This document shows, piece by piece, positions 52,741-61,784 of a stretch of 64,000 nt of DNA; the first letter of the stretch is position 1, and the number at the start of each line of letters is the position of its first letter. Under the pieces are notes generated by a model. It was not told where the DNA came from and did no database searches. It worked only from the letters and a program-made list of their open reading frames with translations. The position numbers were made by a program, and so were the translations under genes. This DNA is from SLLG01 sp964403935 (lineage in GTDB: Bacteria; Verrucomicrobiota; Verrucomicrobiia; Opitutales; Oceanipulchritudinaceae): positions 1-64,000 of the forward strand of contig CAYOIB010000003.1 of assembly GCA_964403935.1 (NCBI GenBank), read 5' to 3'.

Positions 52741-53717
52741 AACTCAGCCAAGCGCTCTTCCGAAAGATCCTCCCAAGAAAGGGTCGGGGCCGATGGCAGC
52801 CCGCCCAATCCATCGTCAAACCGATCCAGCGTCCCGTAGCCAACGGCATCGGTTACCCCCATCGATGCGGCCAGCCGCAACGTCCCGTGCATGCCAAACC
52901 CGGTCTCAAAGGCGGATGAGACAATGACCCGGTTGCCCAAGGGCCCCACCAATCGGGTGATCTTTTCGGGATCCCCCAGGACCAACGGCTTCAGCACGAG
53001 AGGACCCTTCCAGATCCCCGACGAACACAAAGTCACCAAGCGACCCATCTCGGAAACGGATTCGTCCAGGGCCACCTCCGTCTGGAACTCCTGAGCGATC
53101 TCGGCAGCCGGTTTCTCCTCCCCCAGCGGCAGGGGCTGTTCAAGGAAATCCACCCCTGGGTTACCCGCAATGAACTCCAGCCATTCCCGCATGGCGGCCT
53201 CCGTCAGCGAGCCGTTGGCGTCGAGCCGGAGTTGTCGATCGCGAACAACCCCATCCAGCACATGGGACACCACCTCAAACTCATTGGGCTGGTTCATTCC
53301 AATCTTCAGCTTGAAGCACTGGTAGCCTGCGTCGAGAGCCCGCTCAATCCCCAGAATAGCTTCTTCACCCGACGGCAAGAGCGCCGTGTTGGCAAAGGTA
53401 TACTCGACCACCGGATCGGTGATCATCCACCGGGCCGACGCAAGGGCAAACCGGCAACACGGGAGGTCACGGGATAGCTCGTCGATGGCTTCATCCGAGA
53501 TCACGCCCTCGCATGCTTTCAGCCTTGCCCGTGCCTGCCTGATCGACTCGCAACCGGCTCGATCCATCGGGGCCACTTCTCCATACCCCACCCGGCCGTC
53601 AGGGTCCCGCAACCGGACAACAATACCCGAACGATGCGTCCACAAGCCGGCCGCCGTCGGCACCGGTCGATTCAACCGCCTTCGGTACCCTTGAATGTCC
53701 AATGAATAATTCGCCAT
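52716..53717 (-). CDS. menC: O-succinylbenzoate synthase (MenC)
   Basis: A 333-residue enolase-superfamily dehydratase that converts SHCHC to o-succinylbenzoate. The general acid/base Lys is in CFKLKIGMN (near 140). Metal ligands are in LRLDANGS, FLEQPL, and VALDESVSE; a second Lys lies in LVLKPLVLG (near 245). Start MANYSLDIQGYR fits. Translationally coupled to menE; divergent from the GreA-like gene. Confidence 0.9.
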   Translation of the reverse strand: MANYSLDIQGYRRRLNRPVPTAAGLWTHRSGIVVRLRDPDGRVGYGEVAPMDRAGCESIRQARARLKACEGVISDEAIDELSRDLPCCRFALASARWMITDPVVEYTFANTALLPSGEEAILGIERALDAGYQCFKLKIGMNQPNEFEVVSHVLDGVVRDRQLRLDANGSLTEAAMREWLEFIAGNPGVDFLEQPLPLGEEKPAAEIAQEFQTEVALDESVSEMGRLVTLCSSGIWKGPLVLKPLVLGDPEKITRLVGPLGNRVIVSSAFETGFGMHGTLRLAASMGVTDAVGYGTLDRFDDGLGGLPSAPTLSWEDLSEERLAELWTVLTKR

Positions 53718-53850
53718 ACCTCACTTCAATATCCCTCAAGGTGGCGTTCTTCACCCTCACATGCAACTGAAAGGCCTTTCATAAAAGATGCCGCCCACCA
53801 ACCAATCGGGGCTCGCCAGAGACCGTCTTTGCCGCCCATACTGCCGTGAC

Positions 53851-54321
53851 ATGGATAAAGAGATGGCGTTCAAGGCACTGATCTTATCAATTGAAGGGGA
53901 GCTGAACGATGCCATCGCAGCCTCGAAAGACGCGGCCGATTATGCCACCAACGAAGAAGCTCGCGCCGAATCGAAGTGGGATACCCAAGGCCTCGAAGCT
54001 TCCTACCTCGCAGCCGGTCAGGCTGAGCAGGCCCGACAATGGGCCCAAGCCCTCCAGGTTCTCCACCTGAGCCGCCCCAGCTTGCTCGCCAGCAAAGATT
54101 TGTGCGTTCTCGGAGCCCTCGTCACCTGCGATCTCGGTGGAACCACCGAACACTTCTTTTTTGCTCCGGCCGGGGGCGGGCAGGTCCTGATAATAGACAA
54201 TACCGAGATCACCGTCATCACCCCGCTCTCTCCCGTCGCCACCCGCATCCTCGGCAAACGTGCCGGAGACCGCTTCACACTCGCCAACGGTGTGGACGGC
54301 GCGGTCCTGGAAGTCGCCTAG
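53851..54321 (+). CDS. GreA/GreB C-terminal-domain protein
   Basis: A 156-residue protein starting at MDKEMAFKAL. An N-terminal helical part (about 1-75, with EGELNDAIAASKDAADYATNEE resembling half of a Gre coiled coil) is followed by an FKBP-like GreA C-terminal domain (about 80-156, ALVTCDLGGTTEHFFFAPAGGGQ, ITPLSPVATRILGKRAGDRFTL). The tip acidic residues that cleave backtracked RNA in GreA are not evident. It probably modulates RNA polymerase. It is the second such protein in the window. Confidence 0.8.
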   Translation: MDKEMAFKALILSIEGELNDAIAASKDAADYATNEEARAESKWDTQGLEASYLAAGQAEQARQWAQALQVLHLSRPSLLASKDLCVLGALVTCDLGGTTEHFFFAPAGGGQVLIIDNTEITVITPLSPVATRILGKRAGDRFTLANGVDGAVLEVA

Positions 54322-54340
54322 CACCTGCCCCAGGGAGCGC

Positions 54341-55564
54341 TCACGCGAACGGCCTGGCAGGGCAACTCGAAGCCCCGGCTTTGCGCGGGCGCCCAAGCCA
54401 CAGGACGATGAGAAGGCAGAGGAAGAAGAAGGGAACACACCAGAAGCCCGCCTTCAACCCCGCGACCTCGCCGATCCAACCCATCAACCAGGCGGAAAAC
54501 GCGGCCCCGGGTATTCCCCCGCAACTCAGCAGGATGAAGAGCGCTGTCGCATCGACCTCCAGCCGATCGACCGCATAGGCCTGAAGTGAAGGCCAAAGTG
54601 AAGCCGTTGCCAAACCCGCCACAAAGAGGAGAAGCGAGGCACTCACCACCCCCGCCGCCAAAGGCACAATCGCGCTCACCGGAAGACCGAGCAGGGCGGA
54701 AAAGAAAAGGAGGTGCCAAAGACGCTCTTGACGGACGCGCCAGCCACTGAGCAAGCGCCCGGCAATCATCCCAAGGGCAAAACTGGCGGCGGCAATCCCA
54801 CCCGCCCGCGGCAAACCGTCAAAGGCAAGCTGGATCAGGCTCGCACTCCAGAAGGTGAAGGCGCTTTCAATGGCACCGGCAAGGAAAAGCCCCACAAAGA
54901 AAAGCCAGAATCCGGGATGACGCAAAATCGTCGTTTTGTGATGAAAGACCTCGCCTAGCTGCTGGTTCGGATCGCGCGCCTTCGTGTTCTGCAAAACGAG
55001 AAATAAAATGCCCGAGACCAGAGCAAGCAGGCCCACACCTCCCGTCAGGATCCTCCAGGAGACATTCTGCGTCAGCAACTCCCCGCTCACAAGCATGGTC
55101 AGGAGAACGCCGACCGACCAGAATGCATTAGTGATATTGAGAAATCGCCCCGAACTTCCGGGATGAAGATCCTGCACAAGCGGATTGACCAAGGCGTCAA
55201 TAACACCCCCGCCCACCCCCAGGACTCCCAGAGCCAGAACCACCACCCCGTAAGTCGGTGCCAGGCTGTAGATCGCCATGCCTGCTCCGAGCAATACGGC
55301 CGCCCAACCCAGCGAACGTACTTTCCCAAAACGCGCCGCGATAAAACCGCTCATCAGCAAGACCCCAACAGCCAGAATGCTCCGAACCACTTCCAGCAGG
55401 CCTGCTTGAGCCAGGGTAAAACCCAGTTCCCGCGCCAGGATCACAAGACAGATCGGGGTGATCGTAACACTTGCCGAGTAAGCCACGAAGCCGACACAGG
55501 CGGCAAAATCCAGAGGGTGGAATCGCGCCGGGTCGTGCTCACCCTTTCGCCGAGTACCTTTCAT
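54341..55564 (-). CDS. MFS transporter
   Basis: A 407-residue inner-membrane transporter with twelve predicted helices. The start MKGTRRKGEHD was chosen over the longer frame from 55615. The A-motif-like region AARFGKVRSLG lies in loop 2-3, and a related GRLLSGWRVRQER in loop 8-9. Overall similarity is to sugar/FucP-type MFS members (VGGGVIDALVNPLVQDL). No substrate clue from neighbours: it converges with the GreA-like gene. Confidence 0.85.
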   Translation of the reverse strand: MKGTRRKGEHDPARFHPLDFAACVGFVAYSASVTITPICLVILARELGFTLAQAGLLEVVRSILAVGVLLMSGFIAARFGKVRSLGWAAVLLGAGMAIYSLAPTYGVVVLALGVLGVGGGVIDALVNPLVQDLHPGSSGRFLNITNAFWSVGVLLTMLVSGELLTQNVSWRILTGGVGLLALVSGILFLVLQNTKARDPNQQLGEVFHHKTTILRHPGFWLFFVGLFLAGAIESAFTFWSASLIQLAFDGLPRAGGIAAASFALGMIAGRLLSGWRVRQERLWHLLFFSALLGLPVSAIVPLAAGVVSASLLLFVAGLATASLWPSLQAYAVDRLEVDATALFILLSCGGIPGAAFSAWLMGWIGEVAGLKAGFWCVPFFFLCLLIVLWLGRPRKAGASSCPARPFA

Positions 55565-55658
55565 CTCACGAAGGGAACCACCTCCCATGGTCCCGTCGAC
55601 AGAAAACGCCTCCACCCAACGTTTTGATACTCAGGCACCCCGAAAACCGCCGGATGCC

Positions 55659-56591
55659 TCAATTCCCCCGCGCCACCCGAATATCAACCAGCAGCTCATC
55701 GCGCGCACGCCGCAAAGACGCCTCCTGCACCTCCATCGCAACAGCCTCCGCCTCATCAAAGTGCTGCAGGGCAAGGAGGCACCTGGAACGATGTAGGCGA
55801 ACAGCCTCCCGCTGAACAACCGAAAGATCAGGCCGCTCAGCCAGCTTTTCCCAATGAGCCAGGGCCTCCGCCCACGGCGCTGCATCCACATCATAATAAG
55901 CCTCCCCAAGACGATATTGATAAACCAAATTTTCAGGATCCAATTTTGCGGCGGTGCGGAAGGCATCCAGAATCATCCGGTCAAGGGCATCCGCCGTGAG
56001 GATTTCCTCCCGAATCATGCCGGGTGAAAATGTATGCAGCAACTCGCCCAGATCGATGTGGTAGATCGGTTCATCCGGTGCCAACTCAATCGCCCGGAGA
56101 TAATAGGCCAAGGCCCGGCCAAAGTCCCCTTCTTCGGCAAAATACACCCCCAGTTGCTGGTGCACCACCGCCACCCCCGGCTCAATCTGATAAGCCCGCA
56201 TAAATTGACGGTGCGCACCCTCGCGATCGCCAAACCAATCGAGAAACTTCCCATACAGAAGGACAGGCTCCAGTTTTTCCGGATTGTCCGCGATGATCGA
56301 TTCATAGCCACTCGCCACCCGCTGAAACTGCTGCCGAAGATCCGCCGTCGCCAGATCATCGACTTCCATCGCCCGTTCCTTGACCGCCCGCTCCGATTCA
56401 AGCACCCGCATCAACCGGCGCTCATAAAGCGAAAGATTATCCGGTGCCTCATCGGCAGTCGACGACGGGCCACCCCCCGCCACAGCGGGTGAGGCCTCCG
56501 GGCGGGAGGGGGCGACTGCACAACCTAAAGGGCTCGCCAATAGAAGGACGAGGAAGGCGAGGCAGAGTCTCGATGGGCGGGATTCGGCCAT
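55659..56591 (-). CDS. TPR-containing envelope protein, probable lipoprotein
   Basis: A 310-residue protein with an N-terminal hydrophobic signal (about 8-24, LCLAFLVLLLASPLGC). The Cys24 environment is a non-canonical lipobox (SPLGC). At least four TPR-like helical pairs span about 65-300 (EPVLLYGKFLDWFGDREGAHRQF, GVYFAEEGDFGRALAYYLRAIELAPDEP, LDPENLVYQYRLGEAYYDV). TPR proteins of this type act as assembly scaffolds. It starts about 95 nt after the MFS gene on the same strand in reverse order. Confidence 0.78.
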   Translation of the reverse strand: MAESRPSRLCLAFLVLLLASPLGCAVAPSRPEASPAVAGGGPSSTADEAPDNLSLYERRLMRVLESERAVKERAMEVDDLATADLRQQFQRVASGYESIIADNPEKLEPVLLYGKFLDWFGDREGAHRQFMRAYQIEPGVAVVHQQLGVYFAEEGDFGRALAYYLRAIELAPDEPIYHIDLGELLHTFSPGMIREEILTADALDRMILDAFRTAAKLDPENLVYQYRLGEAYYDVDAAPWAEALAHWEKLAERPDLSVVQREAVRLHRSRCLLALQHFDEAEAVAMEVQEASLRRARDELLVDIRVARGN

Positions 56592-56753
56592 TTCTCACGA
56601 AACCCCGAACAGGGCCTGGGCGGCAAGTGAAAAGCCATCGGCCCCGCCCCTCGACCGAAGAAGCTAATGAAAAGAACACAATGCCAAAGAATGCGCATCT
56701 TGATGGACCAACAGTTGCGCCCACAGGGTGCGAATCCCTACCCTCACAGCACT

Positions 56754-58145
56754 ATGGAAGTCGCGCTCCCACTCCTCACACTCCTTTGTGGCGCTCTCGC
56801 CGGTTTCGCCACCGCAAGCCTCTTCGCAAGAAGCCGCCTCCACCAAGCGGCGATTCAGACCGCCAGCCTCGAATCCACCCTCCAGGCCCGCGATGAAGCC
56901 AGACAACGCGCCGACCTCAGCCTTCAGGAACTTCGCACCGCCGAAGAGGCTGCCCGCCTGGATGCACGCCACCTCGAAGCACGCCTGGCCGACGAACAGG
57001 CCCGCCGCGAAACGGAAACCCGCATCGCCGCCGAACGCCTCGCCGAACTCAAAGAACTCAAGGAACGCTTTGAGCACACATTCAAGGCCCTCTCGTCCGA
57101 AGCCCTCAAAAACAACAACGAATCCTTCCTCGAACTCGCCCGCCAGACTTTCGAAAAACTCCAGAACACCTCCGTCAGCGAACTTGAGAAGCGCCAGCAA
57201 GCCATCCAGGAACTGGTCTCACCCCTCCGCAAATCACTGGAACAAGTGGATCAACAAATCCGCTCAATCGAAAAGATCCGCGAAGGTGCCTACCAAAGCA
57301 TCCGCGAACAGGTCCGGGGTCTCCTCGAAAGCCAAAGTTCCCTCCAAAAAGAAACCGCCAATCTCGTCCAGGCCCTCCGCACTCCCAATGTCCGCGGACG
57401 CTGGGGCGAGGTCCAGCTCCAGCGCACCGTCGAGTTCGCCGGCATGCTCGAGCATGTCGACTTCATCCAACAGGCCGGCACCAACACCGAGGACGGTGCC
57501 CTCCGCCCCGACATGATCATTCGCCTGCCCGGTGGCCGCCAGATCATCGTCGATGCCAAGGCCCCGCTCGATGCCTACCTCCGCGCAGTCGATGCAACCG
57601 ATTCCACGGACAAGCACGAGGTTCTCGAACACCATTCCCGACAAGTGCGCGACCACATCCGCAAACTCGGGAGCAAACGCTACTGGCAACAATTCTCGCC
57701 CACCCCCGAGGTCGTCGTCCTTTTCCTGCCCGGCGAAGCCTTCTTCAGTGCCGCCCTGGAAAAAGATCCGACCCTCATCGAAGCCGGGGCCCGGGAGAAC
57801 GTTCTCATCGCCACACCCACCACCCTCATCGCTCTCCTCCGCGCCATCGCCTTCGGTTGGCGACAAGAACAAATCGCCGAAGAAGCCCAGGCCACCGCCC
57901 AGCTCGGACGCGAACTTTACGACCGCATTGCCACCATGGCCAACCACTTCACCACCCTCGGCAACGCCCTCAATCGCAGCGTCACCGCCTACAATCAAAC
58001 CATGACCTCCCTCGATGCCCGCGTCCTCGTCACCGCCCGACGCTTCCAGGAACTCGGCAGCTTCGAAACCAAACCCCTCCCCAACCTCAACCTCATCACC
58101 GCCCAACCCACCCCACCCAAAGCAAAAGAACTGCAGGAGGAGTGA
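56754..58145 (+). CDS. rmuC: DNA recombination protein RmuC
   Basis: A 463-residue protein. It begins with a membrane anchor (about 3-24, VALPLLTLLCGALAGFATASLF), followed by a long coiled coil (about 25-150). The RmuC nuclease-like domain follows (about 190-440), with GRWGEVQLQRTVEFAGM and IIVDAKAPLDAYLRAVD (conserved Asp/Lys). RmuC limits inversions and recombination; the mechanism is unclear. Start MEVALPLL was preferred for the membrane anchor. Convergent with the phosphatase gene. Confidence 0.92.
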   Translation: MEVALPLLTLLCGALAGFATASLFARSRLHQAAIQTASLESTLQARDEARQRADLSLQELRTAEEAARLDARHLEARLADEQARRETETRIAAERLAELKELKERFEHTFKALSSEALKNNNESFLELARQTFEKLQNTSVSELEKRQQAIQELVSPLRKSLEQVDQQIRSIEKIREGAYQSIREQVRGLLESQSSLQKETANLVQALRTPNVRGRWGEVQLQRTVEFAGMLEHVDFIQQAGTNTEDGALRPDMIIRLPGGRQIIVDAKAPLDAYLRAVDATDSTDKHEVLEHHSRQVRDHIRKLGSKRYWQQFSPTPEVVVLFLPGEAFFSAALEKDPTLIEAGARENVLIATPTTLIALLRAIAFGWRQEQIAEEAQATAQLGRELYDRIATMANHFTTLGNALNRSVTAYNQTMTSLDARVLVTARRFQELGSFETKPLPNLNLITAQPTPPKAKELQEE

Positions 58146-58391
58146 ACCCGATCACGGGATAGACGTTGCTTGCTCACCCGCTCCAAACTCTACCCATCCT
58201 GCAATAAAGATTCGGGGAAAAGGCAGGATAGCCCTCAAACGTCCTTCAACTCCCAAGCTGTGATCGCTGGATGATACTGCGGAAGAGAGCCTGCCCAAAG
58301 GCCCGATTTTCACTAAAGAGAAATGTATCCTACTATCAAATACTCTGTGATCCCTGCGCTCTGCCTCAAGCAATAACTCTCTATCGAAAGA

Positions 58392-60389
58392 CTAATCACC
58401 CGTGGCCACGGTGATTCCGAGAACAAAGAGCGACTCGTCCACATTGGGCTGGGCCGACGCGAGTTCGATGCGGGCGAGCTTTTTGTCCGGATGCGGGTTC
58501 ACCCATTCCACGCTATAGAGGTAGCGGGTGTATGCATTCGGGTTATCCCAATCCACGACGGGCAACTGGCGCACCCCGGGGGCATCAAAATGCGGAAAGC
58601 CTGACCACCAATCCTGGATATTGGCCACCGCAAGGCGCTGCTCTTTATCGCCTGGCAAGTAAGGTTCGCCAAGGGGAACGACGGGCATTTCTTCAACACT
58701 GCCGTCCTCATAAACAAAACGATACACGGCAATCTCCTCGAACCGGCTGATCCAGCCGGCACCATGGAGGATGTAAACCGCCTCAACGCGCTCATTCACA
58801 GGAACACGCACCGTCTCCGGCAGTTCCTCCCCATCGGCTCCCGTGATGATCTTCAGCGAGCGCAGTGCCACCACACCCCTGTTTCCATTGGCGGCATCAT
58901 CAAGCACCTCAAAAGGCACCCCGTGAAACTCGTGACGTCCCGGATCAAGGAAGAGCAACGGGTCCCCCAGCCAGGGAGATTCACCGCTGCGAAGCCCACG
59001 ATTGGCCACCCCGGAGAGGTCCAAAGGCTGCCACTGCTCCGCGTTGATCGCCTTCGCCCTTGTATGCGGATTTTCGCGCAGCCTGTGAAGCGCATCATAA
59101 GGCCGGGGGGCTTCTTGCTTGGGCAGCACCGGCTTCGCTGTCTCCGGATATTCATCAATAATCCGGCCATCCGGCGCAACCATTAGATAATGATCGTGCA
59201 TTCCCTGAAGTGTCACGACGATGGCATGGTGCGCTTGCTCCGAACGTGCCAGGTACCAGGTGTCATCCACTGGACGCACAGCCCGGGGTTCCACGCCCCA
59301 GGAGCCATCGCCGAGATAGACAATCCCATCAGATGCCACCTCACCGGCCCGGAGAGGCACCGTCCGTTTGTAGGCGTGATCATGATGCTCGAAGGCCACC
59401 CGCACACCGGCATCCTCAAAGAGCGGCAACCACTGCTCGCGCACTTGCTTCGAATACCAGACATGAAAATCCCGCACGCCGGGGTATGCCGGCACATGAT
59501 AGACAGGCATTATGTGAGGGCGTCCTTTTCGCTCCGCCAGCACCTGCTCCAGCCACTCTGTTTGTGCGCCGTAGATGGGGTTGCTGTGCGCGGAGTCCAA
59601 AAGCACGAGGCTCAGATAATCGCCAAAGTCGAGCACGCCATAGCCGGGATGCCCGGGAAAGGCGAAAAGCCCATAGAAATAGGGCGCAATGCGCTCACGC
59701 CATTCATCGGTCTGCTCGTAGTTCTCATGGCTTCTATAATAACCGCGAATCACTTCGTGATTACCCGGAGTCAAAAGGATCGGCACCGCCCGGCCATCTG
59801 CGGTGATGAGCGTGTTCTTGATCGCCTCAAACCACTCATACCAATTGTTGATCATGTCATTGCGACCATCCGCGTAGGCAAAATCACCACCCCAAACAAT
59901 GAAGTCCGGGTCATAGCGCATCGCCTCCCGGCCCATGTTCTCCATCATGATCTTGCTGTGGCGAGTATCGCCTCCCGCAATAAAGCGGATGGGCTTCACC
60001 GCATTGTCCGGCATGGTGTGGAACTTGAACTCCCGGGATTCTTCTCCAAAGTGGAAATGATAGGTCGTAGCGGGCTCCAACCCCGTCAGCTCCACCCGCA
60101 TAATGCGGCGATCGGAAAACGGGAAAGGATGGCTTGATCCCGTCGCTTCCTGCCACCCATCCGCACCCTCTGCCCTGTACTCCAGCACCTCCCGGCCTTC
60201 CTCGCTGGCGCTCAGGTGCCAATCAATCGTCATCGTCGTCGTCGGATCGCGCTGCCATGTGAGAAAGAGCGCGATCGGATCATAGATGTCGTCGCCAGCA
60301 ACCAGCGGTGAAGCGATAAAAAGAGGTGCGATGAAGGACAGCAGCATCCGGAAAGCCACCGATCGCGTGGGGTTGATTGATCGTATCAT
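58392..60389 (-). CDS. Secreted purple-acid-type metallophosphoesterase
   Basis: A 665-residue exported enzyme starting at MIRSINPTRSVAF, with a signal peptide (about 13-32, MLLSFIAPLFIASPLVAG). A fibronectin-III-like N-terminal domain (about 38-130, LTWQRDPTTTMTIDW) precedes the dimetal phosphatase domain (about 135-400) with motifs GGDTRHSK, GGDFAYADGRND, LTPGNHE, and EHHDHAYKRT. A C-terminal galactose-binding-like region (about 470-665) may bind carbohydrate. It should hydrolyse phosphoesters outside the inner membrane. No Pho-box motif was recognised. Confidence 0.88.
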   Translation of the reverse strand: MIRSINPTRSVAFRMLLSFIAPLFIASPLVAGDDIYDPIALFLTWQRDPTTTMTIDWHLSASEEGREVLEYRAEGADGWQEATGSSHPFPFSDRRIMRVELTGLEPATTYHFHFGEESREFKFHTMPDNAVKPIRFIAGGDTRHSKIMMENMGREAMRYDPDFIVWGGDFAYADGRNDMINNWYEWFEAIKNTLITADGRAVPILLTPGNHEVIRGYYRSHENYEQTDEWRERIAPYFYGLFAFPGHPGYGVLDFGDYLSLVLLDSAHSNPIYGAQTEWLEQVLAERKGRPHIMPVYHVPAYPGVRDFHVWYSKQVREQWLPLFEDAGVRVAFEHHDHAYKRTVPLRAGEVASDGIVYLGDGSWGVEPRAVRPVDDTWYLARSEQAHHAIVVTLQGMHDHYLMVAPDGRIIDEYPETAKPVLPKQEAPRPYDALHRLRENPHTRAKAINAEQWQPLDLSGVANRGLRSGESPWLGDPLLFLDPGRHEFHGVPFEVLDDAANGNRGVVALRSLKIITGADGEELPETVRVPVNERVEAVYILHGAGWISRFEEIAVYRFVYEDGSVEEMPVVPLGEPYLPGDKEQRLAVANIQDWWSGFPHFDAPGVRQLPVVDWDNPNAYTRYLYSVEWVNPHPDKKLARIELASAQPNVDESLFVLGITVATGD

Positions 60390-60795
60390 GATAAAGTCCT
60401 CAAAGGGATTGGCGTTAAACAAAATTGATCCACGCCCAAAGATCCATTCCTAATGGAAGTAGATAGCCCGCAAGGGCCTATCGTCCAGATCATCACCCCC
60501 TGAACCCATCGATCCGGTTTAAATGAGAACGCAAAACTGATTGAAGCCCCAAAAACCACCGCGATTTTTGCTCTTTCTCAATATGACGCATGGGCTTTGA
60601 TCGGTACTTTTGAGAGGGATGACCAGAAGGGCCTCAAATGGAAAGATGCCTTATAGCCAAGGGGCGGGAGCCCACTAAAGGCACCGTGCCGTCCTCCCGT
60701 CCTCCGAAAGGTGACCCTCCGCCGGGCGGGCGGATGAGCTCCCTTCCTTGCGGTTGATCTCCGTTTTCTTAAAATAAGGGTATCTCTCCCGCCTT
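60390..60795. other. Divergent intergenic region
   Basis: About 400 bp between the phosphatase and methyltransferase genes. No gene is evident. A short GGCAC/GTGCC hairpin at 60679-60690 is the only visible structure. Promoters of both neighbours should lie here. Confidence 0.4.
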
Positions 60796-61620
60796 ATGAA
60801 ACAATCGGACGCTGCCACCAAACCCGAGCCAAGTCGCCGATCAAGCGACACCCTGCAGTCCTTTCGCCAGGGTTCCCGGACGGCACAGGAACACGAACTC
60901 TCGCAACTGGATCCCTGGTTCCATAACATCCACCTCCCGAACGGAGTAGAAACCGCACCCCACCACCCTTTTGGGGATTTTCCAGCCTTCAAGTGGGAGG
61001 CGATCGCGCCCCATCTTCCTGCAGATCTGAAGGGATGGAGTGTTCTGGACCTCGGGTGCAACGCCGGGTTCTACAGTTTCGAACTCGCCAAGCGGGGGGC
61101 TGCTGTAGACGCGGTGGACAGCGATCTGCATTACCTGAAGCAGGGCTCCTGGGCCGCAAAAAAGCTGGGATTGGCCGATCGGGTTACGTTTCGCCAAAAG
61201 CAAGTTTATGAGCTGGCCGACGAAGCCACCAGCTACGACCTCGTCTGGTTCATGGGCGTCTTCTACCACCTGCGCTACCCACTCCTCGGGCTCGATATTC
61301 TCGCACAAAAGACACGACAGCTAATGGTATTTCAATCGCTGAGCCTCGGAGGCGAAGCGAGCTCCGACCTGCCGGAGAACCTCCTGTATGAAGAACGGCA
61401 CCGTCTGGCCGCACCGGATTGGCCTCGGATGGCCTTTATTGAAAAACGTTTTGCGGGGGATCCCACCAACTGGTGGGTTCCCGGTGCCGCGACGGTCGAA
61501 GCGATGCTCCGCTCCAGCGGGTTTTCCAGCATCCGCCCGATCGCCGATGAAACCTGGCTCTGCCAACCCGCAGAAAGAAACCATCCCCCGCCAGACTACA
61601 CGGCTCTCTTTGGATCATAA
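60796..61620 (+). CDS. CmoB-like SAM-dependent methyltransferase
   Basis: A 274-residue class I methyltransferase. SAM motif I is VLDLGCNAGFYSFELAKRGA (about residues 85-105), and the sequence is similar to the CmoB/DUF1698 group, including DLVWFMGVFYHLRYPLLGL. CmoB itself makes cmo5U34 in tRNA with CmoA, but the CmoB N-terminal region is absent here. It may instead belong to a CmoB-like family of methyltransferases with small-molecule targets. It is followed 164 bp later by a TonB-dependent receptor gene. Confidence 0.8.
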   Translation: MKQSDAATKPEPSRRSSDTLQSFRQGSRTAQEHELSQLDPWFHNIHLPNGVETAPHHPFGDFPAFKWEAIAPHLPADLKGWSVLDLGCNAGFYSFELAKRGAAVDAVDSDLHYLKQGSWAAKKLGLADRVTFRQKQVYELADEATSYDLVWFMGVFYHLRYPLLGLDILAQKTRQLMVFQSLSLGGEASSDLPENLLYEERHRLAAPDWPRMAFIEKRFAGDPTNWWVPGAATVEAMLRSSGFSSIRPIADETWLCQPAERNHPPPDYTALFGS

Positions 61621-61784
61621 GATGATGCGGGTGAAATCAGTATCGTTTCTGTTCCTTTCAGCCCATCGCACCATCGATGCTTCGCTTTGATCCAGCCGCG
61701 CCCACGGCTCTTTCAGGTTTTTACCGTTGCTTGCCAACCGGAGCCTGAGCAGCCTCAGCCGCTTTCCTCGAATCAAAACTGCTT

